Below, piece by piece: positions 6,202-14,067 of a DNA stretch of 33,081 nt. Location: the NCBI GenBank assembly GCA_028289365.1, contig JANQQM010000200.1, forward strand, positions 1-33,081. Reading direction: 5' to 3'. The notes beneath the pieces were generated by a model. It worked only from the letters and a program-made list of their open reading frames with translations. It made no database searches and was not told the DNA's origin. How positions within the stretch are numbered: position 1 is the stretch's first letter; the number at the start of each line of letters is the position of its first letter. The position numbers and the translations under genes were made by a program. This stretch comes from Salaquimonas sp. (GTDB lineage: Bacteria; Pseudomonadota; Alphaproteobacteria; Rhizobiales; Rhizobiaceae).

Positions 6202-7542
6202 TCAGGCCGCCGCTGCGGCCAAATGCTTTTGCAGCCAATTCGCAGTTCGCATCAGCCGGTCATCTCTTTCCCTCGGACCGATTAGCTGTACACCAATCGG
6301 AAGATCATTTGCACCCACAAGCAATGGTAGTGTTACACAAGGCAACCCGGCCAGCGTCCAGATTGTACTGAATATCGGATCGCCCGTACTCGTTCCAAAC
6401 CGCGGCGCTTCGCCTGGCGCGGCAGGCGCAATGATCGCATCGAACTCTGTGAAGAATTCGTCAAAGAAGGATTCCGCTGATTTCTTCACTTCCAGGGAAT
6501 CTTCATATTCCTCGGCGCTTATCTTCTGACCGCGTTCGATGATCGGTTTCAACGTATCGCTGATCAGATCCCAGGATTTGTCAAACACCTCTGCCTGATG
6601 CTGGCATATCTCATATTCATGGATACAAGCCTGAACCCTGACCAGATCGGATAGCGTATTTGCAGCCGTCTCCCGCTTGACCTGCGCTTCCAACAGCGAA
6701 ACGACCTCTTCCAGGCCTTCCCTTGCATCGTCGGCAAGTCGGTCGAAATAGGGAAGATCCAGCCACGAAAAGTCCGGCGCCACCGGAACTTCCTGCGAAA
6801 CACCATCTGCGGCGGATGGCCGAGCTCTGGCAAAACTTGCCGGGTCGTCCTGGTCATACCCGCTGATGACATCCGCAAGCAGTGCGGCATCTTCCAGCGT
6901 TCGGCCGAAGGTCCCGATCTGGTCCAGCGAAACCGAAGTCTGCAGGACACCGCTACGCGAAATCAGCCCGCGCGTCGGTTTGAAACCATAGACACCACAA
7001 TAAGAGGCCGGCCGGATCATCGAACCATTGGTCTGGGTACCGATCGCCAGCGGCACATGGCTGGCCCCGACCGCTGCCGCCGACCCGCTCGATGAACCTC
7101 CCGGACTGAATTCCCGGTTATGCGGATTTCGGGTCTTTGACGGATGCATGAAGGCTAATTCCGTCGTGACGGTTTTTCCCATGATAACCGCACCGGCATT
7201 GCGCAACAATTCAACGATCCGCGCATCCTTGTCAGGTTGGCGACCGGCAAAAACCGGCGTGCCGCGTTCGGTCGGCATGTCCCGCGTGTCGATAATATCC
7301 TTCAAACCGACAGGAACACCGTGCAGCGGGCCGGTCGCATAGCCGGCCTTTCGAAGCCGGTCGCATTCGCCTGCCTGCGCCAGCGCGGCCTCTTCATCCA
7401 GATAAGCCCATGCCTCGATCGCTTCGTCGGTTTCCTTGATCCGGGCCAGACAGGACTTGACCAAATCTACCGAGCTGAGTCGACCGGCAACAATAGCTGC
7501 CGCCGCCTCAACTGCCGTCAGTGTAAAGGGTTCGATTCTCAC
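6202..7542 (-). CDS. Amidase-signature family hydrolase
   Basis: A 446-residue amidase-signature enzyme with a Ser-cisSer-Lys triad: Lys81 (VGLKDIIDT), Ser150 in the Gly/Ser-rich PGGSSSGSAAAVG, and nucleophile Ser174 in GTQTNGSMIRPAS. The GTQTNGS variant, in place of the usual GTDTGGS, is found in many soil amidases and says little about substrate. Such enzymes hydrolyse carboxamides to acid plus ammonia. No GatA-type extension or partner GatB/C is nearby, so it is not the tRNA amidotransferase subunit. The start is GTG at 7542, overlapping the dctM stop by four bases (GTGA), so it is translationally coupled to the transporter. The substrate is presumably what the TRAP system imports. Confidence 0.92.
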   Translation of the reverse strand: MRIEPFTLTAVEAAAAIVAGRLSSVDLVKSCLARIKETDEAIEAWAYLDEEAALAQAGECDRLRKAGYATGPLHGVPVGLKDIIDTRDMPTERGTPVFAGRQPDKDARIVELLRNAGAVIMGKTVTTELAFMHPSKTRNPHNREFSPGGSSSGSAAAVGASHVPLAIGTQTNGSMIRPASYCGVYGFKPTRGLISRSGVLQTSVSLDQIGTFGRTLEDAALLADVISGYDQDDPASFARARPSAADGVSQEVPVAPDFSWLDLPYFDRLADDAREGLEEVVSLLEAQVKRETAANTLSDLVRVQACIHEYEICQHQAEVFDKSWDLISDTLKPIIERGQKISAEEYEDSLEVKKSAESFFDEFFTEFDAIIAPAAPGEAPRFGTSTGDPIFSTIWTLAGLPCVTLPLLVGANDLPIGVQLIGPRERDDRLMRTANWLQKHLAAAAA

Positions 7543-8903
7543 GGAACGTATTCACCAAACAGATAGTCGGGGAACCACAGGGCAATACCCGGGAAAACGT
7601 ACATCAGCGCCATCGTGAAGATCACGATTGCCAGATAGGGCATAATTCCCTTGAAGATATCCATCAGTTCGATCTGCTTCTTCAGGACGCCCTTCAGATA
7701 ATAGGCTGACATCGCCATTGGCGGCGTCAGGAATGACGTCTGCAGGTTAAGCGCTACCAGCATTGCGAAGAAATACGGATTGACCCCGAATGGCTCCAGC
7801 AATGGCAGGAAGATCGGCACGAAGATGATCAGAATTTCCGACCATTCCAGTGGCCAGCCCAGGATAAAGATGATCAGCTGCGCCATGATCAGGAACTGGA
7901 TGGTGGTCAATTCCATCCCGATAACCCATTCGGCGATAATGTCGTGTCCACCGAGATAGGAAAATACGGAAGCAAACGTCCACGAACCGACAAACAGCCA
8001 GCAGACCATTGCGGTAGCCTTTGCCGTCAGGAACACACTTTCCTTGAGTTTCCCCCAGGTCATTGACCGGTAGATCACTGCGAGGACCATACCGCCTAAC
8101 GCACCCATTGCCGCCGCTTCAGCAGGCGTTGCGAGGCCGCCCAGGATCGAGCCAAGCACCAGCATGATCAGAACCGTCAGCGGAACGAACGAGACCAGCA
8201 GGTCCAGGTAGATCTTGCTGCGGGGAGGAGCGTCCTCCAGTTGAGGCTTTGGCGCCAGGGTCGGATTGATCCATACCCTCACGATGACATAGAGAATATA
8301 AAAACCGGCCAATAGCAGACCGGGAAATACCGCCGCTGCATAGAGGCGCAAGGGTGACAGATTACCGACAGCCGCATAGACAATCAGCATGATCGAGGGC
8401 GGGATCAGGATCCCCAGCGTACCGCCCGAACAAATCACGCCCGATGCAAAGCTCTTATTGTATTTGGCATTCGCCATTGCAGGAAAGGCCAGCAAGCCCA
8501 TCAGCGTCACAACAGCACCGACAATACCCGATGCAGTTGAGAAAACGGCACAGGTAATGAGCGCAGCAATCGCCAGCGATCCCGGCAGATTTCTTGCTGC
8601 CATGTAGAGTGAGAAAAACAGCCGGTCCACGATATTGGCGCGTTCAACCACATAGCCCATGAACAGGAATAACGGAATCGCAACCAGCGTATCGTTTTCC
8701 ATCACCGAATAGGTGTTTTGGTTCAACAGGTAGAAAATGTTGTTGTTGAAGATGTCGGCGAATGAATCCGGCGCACCTTGATAGTAGGCGTAATAGCCGA
8801 ACCCGACGCCCATGGCGATCAGCGTGAAGGCAATCGGGAATCCCAACAGAACGAGCAAGATAAACATGCACAGCATCAGGATGGCGACTTCAGGATTTGT
8901 CAT
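7539..8903 (-). CDS. dctM: TRAP transporter large permease DctM
   Basis: A 454-residue integral membrane subunit of a tripartite ATP-independent periplasmic transporter. It carries the sodium-coupled translocation path. About 12 hydrophobic segments span the protein. Family features include the N-terminal GFPIAFTLIAMGVGFG, IPLFLFMGYVVERA, GGTLGILIPPSIMLIVYA and TPAEAAAMGALGG. The ATG at 8903 follows the dctQ stop by 36 bases, with AAAGAGA about 11 bases upstream. Its stop overlaps the amidase start. The length is slightly above the usual 425-430 because of a loop after the first third (about residues 48-75, QNTYSVMENDT region), common in the mannitol/chloroaromatic-type branch. Confidence 0.95.
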   Translation of the reverse strand: MTNPEVAILMLCMFILLVLLGFPIAFTLIAMGVGFGYYAYYQGAPDSFADIFNNNIFYLLNQNTYSVMENDTLVAIPLFLFMGYVVERANIVDRLFFSLYMAARNLPGSLAIAALITCAVFSTASGIVGAVVTLMGLLAFPAMANAKYNKSFASGVICSGGTLGILIPPSIMLIVYAAVGNLSPLRLYAAAVFPGLLLAGFYILYVIVRVWINPTLAPKPQLEDAPPRSKIYLDLLVSFVPLTVLIMLVLGSILGGLATPAEAAAMGALGGMVLAVIYRSMTWGKLKESVFLTAKATAMVCWLFVGSWTFASVFSYLGGHDIIAEWVIGMELTTIQFLIMAQLIIFILGWPLEWSEILIIFVPIFLPLLEPFGVNPYFFAMLVALNLQTSFLTPPMAMSAYYLKGVLKKQIELMDIFKGIMPYLAIVIFTMALMYVFPGIALWFPDYLFGEYVP

Positions 8904-8939
8904 TTTCGTAGTTCTCTTTCGCGCGGAAACCGATGCTGA

Positions 8940-9533
8940 TTATTCTGAACTCGGCTTGATCTTGGGAATGGAGGCTTCATCCATATGCATCAACATGTCT
9001 TCGGTCTCGCGAACATCGTCGAGCCGTTCCATCCAGACACCGGTGCGCATGGCGTTCCAGCAGCGCAAGATTTCGGCAAACCCCTGAAGCAGCAGCAAGG
9101 CGCCAGCCAGCGGAATAAGCGTTTTGAAGAAATAGATTTGAATGCGGGCCGGGCTGTTCCAGCTGACTTCTTCATAGCGCCAGCTATCCGCGGCGATTTC
9201 CCAGCCATACCAGAACAGTGCCAGGATCCCGGGGAAGAAAAACAGCAGGTATAGCAGGAAATCCACTCTTGCCTGCCAGCGGATCGGAAACAGCCGATAT
9301 AGAACGTCACCGCGTACATGGGTGTCTTGTGCCAGGGCATAGGGGCCGGCCATCAGAAACAAGGCACCATACATCTGCACCATCATGTCGAATGCCCAAA
9401 CAGTGGGTGCATTCAGTACGTAGCGCATAAAAACTTCGTAGGAGACCGACAAGGTCAGGATCAGGATACACCAGCCAAAGGCTCTCCCCACCCATTGGCT
9501 CAGCCCCTCAATTGCGTGAACAACCTTTGTCAC
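8940..9533 (-). CDS. dctQ: TRAP transporter small permease DctQ
   Basis: The 197-residue small membrane subunit with four hydrophobic helices, which pairs with DctM. The segments near LSVSYEVFMRYVLNAPTVWA and AQDTHVRGDVLYRL are typical: the ARGDV-like motif lies in the loop after helix 2. I start at GTG 9533 instead of further upstream (9572), because GGAGG lies seven bases before it and the upstream residues come from a hairpin at 9562-9583. A Glu/Asp-rich C-terminal tail of about 25 residues is longer than in many homologues. It lies between dctP and dctM. Confidence 0.93.
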   Translation of the reverse strand: MTKVVHAIEGLSQWVGRAFGWCILILTLSVSYEVFMRYVLNAPTVWAFDMMVQMYGALFLMAGPYALAQDTHVRGDVLYRLFPIRWQARVDFLLYLLFFFPGILALFWYGWEIAADSWRYEEVSWNSPARIQIYFFKTLIPLAGALLLLQGFAEILRCWNAMRTGVWMERLDDVRETEDMLMHMDEASIPKIKPSSE

Positions 9534-9557
9534 TATTGCCCCTCCGTTTGGCAATCG

Positions 9558-9583
9558 AAAACCGGGGGCCACATGGCCCCCGG
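9558..9583 (-). terminator. Hairpin between dctP and dctQ, probable attenuator
   Basis: CCGGGGGCC (9562-9570) and GGCCCCCGG (9575-9583) make a perfect 9-bp GC stem with loop ACAT. On the minus strand the stem is followed by four T residues (9561-9558). It lies 22 bases after the dctP stop and before the dctQ ribosome binding site. Partial termination here would keep the binding protein more abundant than the membrane subunits, as expected for TRAP systems. Confidence 0.75.
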
Positions 9584-9605
9584 CAATTCTTACAGCAATT
9601 CTGGA

Positions 9606-10709
9606 TTATCCGAAGTAGTGCTTGTAAGCCAGTTTGTAGTCTGGCTGGTTCAGGTTCAGATAATTCATCACGTTTTTCGCGTATGACTTCTGGCTGTCGA
9701 TGACTTTCGCGAAGAAAGGATCTTCTGCAGAAATACGATCAACAACGACATCCCAAGCAGTCAACTGATCCTGCATCACACTATCCGGTGTGCGGTAGAC
9801 ATTCACGCCCTGCTCGGCAGCAAGGGTCGTCAGATCGTCCGCATAACGCTTTGTGTTGTGCCAGTAGAAGTTGGAGTTTTCAGCTTCGGACGCATATTTC
9901 AGGATCGCCTGAAGTTCTGCTGGAAGCGAGTTGTACTTGTCCTTGTTGAAGGTGACTTCGAAGAATTCCTGGCTCTGGTGGAAAGAAGCCAGATGGTAGT
10001 GCTTCGAAACATCTTGCATACCGAAGTCACGGTCGGAAGTCGGGTTGTTGAATTCCGCCGCGTCGATCAGGCCGGACTTCATGGCGGGCTGAATTTCACC
10101 GCCAGGGAGTTGAACAACGGACATTCCCATTTCGAGGAGAACATCGGCTGCGAGACCAACTGTACGGTATTTCAGGCCGTTCATCTGGGAAGCATCTGTG
10201 ATCTGCTCCTTGAACCAACCCAAGGGCTGTGCAGGCATTGGTGAGTTGAAGAACGATACGACGTTCAGTCCGAGCGTATCCATCAACTCGTCAAACAACT
10301 CCTGACCGCCACCATAGTTGATCCAGCCCAGGACTTCCTGGCTCGACCAGCCAAAGCATGGGCCGGTACCGAACAGTGATGCAGTCTTCGCCTTCGAATA
10401 CCAATAGGCCGGGACGTAGTGCGCGGCATCCAGAACGCCACGATGTACCGCATCCTGCATTTGCGAGGTCTTTACGACGGAGTCCACCGACAGGAGGTCG
10501 ATTTTAAGCGCATCCCCCGACATTGCATGAACACGGTCAACGTAAGACTGAGCATTTTCAAGGAAAATACCGCCACCCCAGGCAGCCTGCATTTTCAAGG
10601 TTGTAGTATGATTGGCTGCAATCGCTGGTGTTGCCAGCGCAGCAGCTCCAGCAGCACCAGCCACTGCAGATCCGCGCAGAAATTTTCTGCGGTTAACTTT
10701 ATCAGACAT
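9606..10709 (-). CDS. dctP: TRAP transporter substrate-binding protein DctP (Tat-exported)
   Basis: A 367-residue periplasmic solute receptor. The N-terminus has a twin-arginine signal (NRRKFLRG, then an Ala-rich core and TPAIA), so it is probably exported folded. Within the mature part, AWGGGIFLENAQSYVDRV, GLKYRTVGLAADVLLEMG, GGEIQPAMKSGLIDAAEF and TFNKDKYNSLPAELQAIL are family motifs. Arg in KYRTVG is the usual carboxylate-binding residue. It belongs to the branch called mannitol/chloroaromatic or TakP-like (2-oxo acid-type), where annotations are unreliable about ligand. The ATG at 10709 is preceded by AGGAGG at 10714-10719. It is the first gene of the operon; a hairpin follows. Confidence 0.94.
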   Translation of the reverse strand: MSDKVNRRKFLRGSAVAGAAGAAALATPAIAANHTTTLKMQAAWGGGIFLENAQSYVDRVHAMSGDALKIDLLSVDSVVKTSQMQDAVHRGVLDAAHYVPAYWYSKAKTASLFGTGPCFGWSSQEVLGWINYGGGQELFDELMDTLGLNVVSFFNSPMPAQPLGWFKEQITDASQMNGLKYRTVGLAADVLLEMGMSVVQLPGGEIQPAMKSGLIDAAEFNNPTSDRDFGMQDVSKHYHLASFHQSQEFFEVTFNKDKYNSLPAELQAILKYASEAENSNFYWHNTKRYADDLTTLAAEQGVNVYRTPDSVMQDQLTAWDVVVDRISAEDPFFAKVIDSQKSYAKNVMNYLNLNQPDYKLAYKHYFG

Positions 10710-10850
10710 GTTTCCTCCTGTTTTGGGCATTGGTCGCCCTTATAATTGGCACCACACCAAGTCTCTAAGTTGATGGAGAAAAAGATGCAGGCCTATGCCG
10801 TGCGAGTTGGGACTCGCGTGGCGCGCTATATTTGGCAGCGATTTCTAGAT

Positions 10851-10908
10851 GTTGCAAGCGTCGATTCCCTAAATCCTCCCCTTCAGCCCCTCCTTCATAC
10901 CTTGCAAC
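10851..10908. promoter_or_regulatory. Spaced inverted repeat upstream of dctP
   Basis: GTTGCAAG at 10851-10858 is the exact reverse complement of CTTGCAAC at 10901-10908. The second arm continues as TGCAACAAT, the same nine bases as the left arm of the palindrome at 2722-2747. Two separated half-sites could bind a regulator with looping, or be chance. Confidence 0.3.
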
Positions 10909-11026
10909 AATTGAGCTGATCGAACTCTAATTAGGCAAAAATCGAGGATTTCAAGATTTCGTGTTGAATCGAAGTGTGACTCTTAGCACAGCATTTCCGA
11001 TCGAACGCTTCTACTAAAGTACGAGA

Positions 11027-11047
11027 GGGGCGGCGAGGACGCGCCCC
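11027..11047 (+). other. Leader hairpin of the small secreted protein gene
   Basis: GGGGCG (11027-11032) and CGCCCC (11042-11047) with a nine-base loop. It ends 19 bases before the start codon and close to the GGAG at 11054-11057, so it may influence translation. Confidence 0.35.
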
Positions 11048-11066
11048 GACTTAGGGAGCGAAAGTC

Positions 11067-11291
11067 ATGAACACCACACTTGCAGCAGCGGTAACCTCGG
11101 CACTGATCGTAATGGCAGCGGGCGCAACATTCAGCACAACCGCACAGGGCAGCGACATTTCAATTGAAAAACAGACACTGACACCTGCCGAATGCGAAAA
11201 GCAGGCATGGCCAAACATTGATGCAAGTTGCCTGGTTACGATTTCCGGTGAGCATACAAACAATGTGGTCCGTGTCGCAGCGCAGTACTAA
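11067..11291 (+). CDS. Small secreted/periplasmic protein with two cysteines
   Basis: A 74-residue protein. Residues 1 to about 27 form a signal peptide (MNTTLAAAVTSALIVMAAGA..., cleavage probably after TAQG or slightly earlier). The mature part is about 47 residues, with Cys at the start and end of the motif ECEKQAWPNIDASCL, which could form one disulfide. This CxxQxWPxIxxxCL pattern occurs in small uncharacterised periplasmic proteins of rhizobia-like bacteria; no function is known to me. The start ATG 11067 has GGAG about eight bases upstream. It is monocistronic, with the GST gene 117 bases further on. Confidence 0.72.
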   Translation: MNTTLAAAVTSALIVMAAGATFSTTAQGSDISIEKQTLTPAECEKQAWPNIDASCLVTISGEHTNNVVRVAAQY

Positions 11292-11360
11292 GCCTGAAAA
11301 TTCCATCAGCTAACCAAGGTAAATTGTATCCGGTCCGAGCCAGTGGATTCCCACTTCGAA

Positions 11361-11376
11361 TTTCATCATGATGAAA
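11361..11376. promoter_or_regulatory. Perfect 16-bp palindrome upstream of GST gene
   Basis: TTTCATCATGATGAAA is its own reverse complement. It lies 32 bases before the GST start codon, the usual place for an operator. No regulator gene is adjacent. Confidence 0.45.
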
Positions 11377-11408
11377 ATTTGGTGATTCATGCGTAATGGA
11401 GAGTTTGG

Positions 11409-12098
11409 TTGAGCTACACACTGATATTCGGAACAAGAAACTGGTCTAGTTGGAGCCTTCGGGCCTGGCTGGCGCTCAAAACTACCGGAATACCCTTCGA
11501 AGAAGTTCTCATCCGCCTCAGACAACCTGATTCAGCCTCCCGGATCAGGAAATTGTCTCCCTCAGCAAGAGTTCCCCTGCTGCTCATCTCTGATGGCGAC
11601 AAGGAATCGAAGGTCTTCGACAGCCTGGCGATCTGCGAAACAATCGCTGAACGTCATCCCGAGGCCGGTCTGTGGCCCGATGACACCGAGGCAAGAGCAC
11701 TCGCCCGATCATATTCTGCAGAAATGCATGCAGGTTTCCTGGCATTGAGGGAAGCCCTGCCAATGGATTTTGCCCGGGTCCTGCCACAACCTGATCTGGA
11801 CGACACGGTGCTGGAACAAATTGAGCGCATTCAAACAGCTTGGGAACATGCACTTTCTCAGTACGGATCCCAGGGTGATTTCCTGTTCGGTCGCTTTTCA
11901 ATCGCCGACTGCATGTATGCACCGGTTGTTTCCAGGTTTCTGACTTACGAGATCCCGCTTTCTGACGAAGTGAGCCAATATGCGGCCCGGATCATGGAAC
12001 TTCCGGCCATGCAGGAATGGTTTCACGAGTCGCAAAAGGAAATCGATGACGGCCTGCCGGATCAATGGGTTGTCGAAATGGTCCGTAACGTTCGCTGA
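11409..12098 (+). CDS. Glutathione S-transferase family protein
   Basis: A 229-residue cytosolic GST. The N-terminal thioredoxin-like domain (about 1-80) has FGTRNWSSWSLRAWLALK, where the Ser in the NWSSWS motif is in the position of the catalytic Ser/Cys. It also has the cis-Pro region ARVPLL and the glutathione gamma-Glu binding DSLAICETIAERHP. The helical C-terminal domain has FLFGRFSIADCMYAPVVSRF, the N-capping box motif. The start is TTG at 11409, with GGAGAG seven bases upstream; no in-frame ATG fits. It converges on the EamA gene with five bases between stops. The role is detoxification or another thiol-transfer reaction; the substrate is unknown. Confidence 0.9.
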   Translation: MSYTLIFGTRNWSSWSLRAWLALKTTGIPFEEVLIRLRQPDSASRIRKLSPSARVPLLLISDGDKESKVFDSLAICETIAERHPEAGLWPDDTEARALARSYSAEMHAGFLALREALPMDFARVLPQPDLDDTVLEQIERIQTAWEHALSQYGSQGDFLFGRFSIADCMYAPVVSRFLTYEIPLSDEVSQYAARIMELPAMQEWFHESQKEIDDGLPDQWVVEMVRNVR

Positions 12099-12103
12099 CC
12101 GGA

Positions 12104-13099
12104 TCAGGTTGCCACGCTGCGGCTGACCGAGCCTTTCACCCCGCCAAGCGCAGCCGCGATTGCCCCAGTAAAGTAGATGGCAAGTCCGAAAGCGGTCGCC
12201 GCTGAATAATCCACCCTGCCCTCCACCATCTGCAAGACAAACACGACCAGAGGTCCGGCAGCAGCAATCGCTGTAATCGTCAGCGTCGATGTCAGCGATA
12301 CCGCCTTTTGTACGGCATAGATCGGAAACGCCAACAAGAGCGACCCGATCGTCAGCAGGATCAGGATATCCTGCGAGGTGATCGGATCTTTCGCATCGAT
12401 ACCCATCCAGTAGCCAATAAGCGCAAGCACGACATAAAGCGGGAATCGAAGCCCGAATTGCGCCAGCGGCCTTACTCCGCCATTATCCAGCCTGCCGCCG
12501 TAAAGCAGCATCCCGGTAATAAACACGCCAGACACAATCGCCAGGAATAGACCTGCGGCCCCGGCAAGGAAACCACCCCGGACAAATCCTGAATAGCCTG
12601 CAAGGGTACCGACCGCTAGAACCAGCATTCCAAGCACCAATATGATATGCCCCACTGCCTCCAGCCGGTTTCTCACCGGTAGCGCTTCCGTGAAGCCAAA
12701 CCGCCGTGAGGCAACCGCAGCAATCGGAAGGATGCCGGAAAACAGGGTGAAAGCGATGGCGGGCTCGACCAGCTGCAACGCGATCAGATAGGTCAGCCAG
12801 GCCCCTGCGGCAGTAACATTAAGCCCGATGAGCGATGCTGGATTTGCCAATGCCAGTCGCAATTGCTCCCGCTCCCTAAGACACAGCCATAGCAGAATAA
12901 GAACCGTCGGAACGCCGAACACCAGGGCACCCGTGAAAAACGCATCCATCCTTTGCAGATAGCTTCCGAAGAACACAGCCTGCAACGCATCCAGCACAAG
13001 GAAAACGAAGCACCACAATATTCCGTGCACTTCGTTTCTTTGTCGCTGCTGTTGCGATGCCTCAGCTTCAGAACTTGCTGAACCGGAATCAGGAGACAT
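12104..13099 (-). CDS. EamA-family (DMT superfamily) transporter
   Basis: A 331-residue membrane protein with about ten hydrophobic helices arranged as two repeated halves, the EamA/RhaT pattern. It is usually an exporter of amino acids or other metabolites. The N-terminal 22 residues are hydrophilic (Ser/Glu/Gln/Arg-rich). Helices include HGILWCFVFLVLDALQAVFF, IAFTLFSGILPIAAVAS (half 1), and ITAIAAAGPLVVFVLQMVEG and FGLAIYFTGAIAAAL (half 2). Its ATG lies 11 bases inside the end of the ornithine cyclodeaminase-family gene, so the two are coupled. Export of the product or substrate of that enzyme is a plausible link. Confidence 0.85.
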   Translation of the reverse strand: MSPDSGSASSEAEASQQQRQRNEVHGILWCFVFLVLDALQAVFFGSYLQRMDAFFTGALVFGVPTVLILLWLCLREREQLRLALANPASLIGLNVTAAGAWLTYLIALQLVEPAIAFTLFSGILPIAAVASRRFGFTEALPVRNRLEAVGHIILVLGMLVLAVGTLAGYSGFVRGGFLAGAAGLFLAIVSGVFITGMLLYGGRLDNGGVRPLAQFGLRFPLYVVLALIGYWMGIDAKDPITSQDILILLTIGSLLLAFPIYAVQKAVSLTSTLTITAIAAAGPLVVFVLQMVEGRVDYSAATAFGLAIYFTGAIAAALGGVKGSVSRSVAT

Positions 13100-14036
13100 T
13101 TTGCGACCGCGCGAAAAAATACTTTGCGGTCATCAGATCGAGATGCGCACCGCCGCCATTCTTGAAGATTGTTATTTCGTCCTTATTCTCGCGAAAGCCC
13201 TTAATTTCATCACCCGCCAGGTCATAAAAATCGGCCAGAACATCGGATTCCGAAATCACGCCCGTCTCCATGGGAATAATCAACTCGCCGATTTCGCCAA
13301 TGGTCGATTCCCGCATATCGACATAAAGACTCCCCTTTTGAAGCAGTGCATCGTCGGCTTCGCGCATATCAACGCGAAATGCTCCGATCAAATCGACATG
13401 CGTACCTGGTTTCACCCATTCACCCCTTAGAATCGGCTCGACGGTCATGGTTGAACAGCTGATAATATCGGCTTGGGCGACCGCCCGCTGCAGATCAGAA
13501 ACTGCTTCCACTTTCACCGATAGCTGGTCCGCCAAATTTTCAGCAAGCGCTTCTGCGCGGGCTGCGGTTCGGTTCCAGATCATCACATGTTCAATTGCAG
13601 GAAAAATTGACAGATAAGCCGGTGCAATACGGGAAGCAATTGTTCCCGAACCGACGACAAGAAGGGTTTTTGAAGAATGCCGAGCGAGCAGCCGCGCGCC
13701 GAGCAGGGAATCGCCAATGGTCTTCCATACCGTGAGCGCAGCGCCATCAAGAACTGCACTGGTTTCCCCTGTTTTCCCGTCAAACAGCAAAAAAGCGCCA
13801 TTGATACTGGGGCGCGGCGGATCAAGCTCGGTGTTCTCAGGAAAAACCGTAACCGATTTCAGTCCCAGATCCCCATCAGCCGACCAGGCAGTGCGGGTAA
13901 ACCAGCCCCTGCCGTCTTGTTGCATAAGCAGGTCTTTCAACAGAGGTTTGGCGGTATCATGGGAATCGAAAATCCAACGGGTGAGCGTTTCCCAATCACC
14001 TAGGGATTCCAGTTTCTCGGCAGAAATAAACTCCAT
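13089..14036 (-). CDS. Ornithine cyclodeaminase/mu-crystallin family protein
   Basis: A 315-residue NAD(P)-binding enzyme of the OCD/mu-crystallin family. Members include ornithine cyclodeaminase, ketimine (delta-1-pyrroline-2-carboxylate) reductase, and alanine or N-alkyl amino acid dehydrogenases. Visible are the substrate-binding GLKSVTVFPEN (Lys60), the Rossmann loop VVGSGTIASRIAP, CSTMTVEPIL, GTHVDLIGAFRVDMREAD and the C-terminal FKNGGGAHLDLMTAKYF. The nucleotide loop GSGTIAS departs from the common GTGxQA. It is about 30 residues shorter than true ornithine cyclodeaminases, so a reductase activity is more likely than ornithine deamination. The ATG 14036 has AGGAG and GAGG upstream. The first gene of a pair with the EamA transporter. 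Confidence 0.88.
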   Translation of the reverse strand: MEFISAEKLESLGDWETLTRWIFDSHDTAKPLLKDLLMQQDGRGWFTRTAWSADGDLGLKSVTVFPENTELDPPRPSINGAFLLFDGKTGETSAVLDGAALTVWKTIGDSLLGARLLARHSSKTLLVVGSGTIASRIAPAYLSIFPAIEHVMIWNRTAARAEALAENLADQLSVKVEAVSDLQRAVAQADIISCSTMTVEPILRGEWVKPGTHVDLIGAFRVDMREADDALLQKGSLYVDMRESTIGEIGELIIPMETGVISESDVLADFYDLAGDEIKGFRENKDEITIFKNGGGAHLDLMTAKYFFARSQNVS

Positions 14037-14054
14037 CGACCAGCCTCACTCCTC

Positions 14055-14067
14055 GTTTCGGCGAAAC
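14055..14067. promoter_or_regulatory. Short inverted repeat upstream of OCD gene
   Basis: GTTTCG and CGAAAC arms flank a single G, 18 bases from the start codon and next to the ribosome binding site on the minus strand. A possible operator or small leader stem. Confidence 0.28.

Larger units (their letters stand above)
10710..11066. other. Divergent regulatory gap upstream of dctP (357 nt)
   Basis: This gap must hold promoters for the dctP operon (minus) and for the small secreted protein (plus). Visible are an inverted repeat GTTGCAAG (10851-10858) with CTTGCAAC (10901-10908), 42 bases apart, and a GCGAGT/ACTCGC hairpin at 10802-10817. Also visible is a TATAAT-like TATAAG on the minus strand near 10738-10743. 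No gene is seen. No local transcription regulator is encoded next to the operon. Confidence 0.5.
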
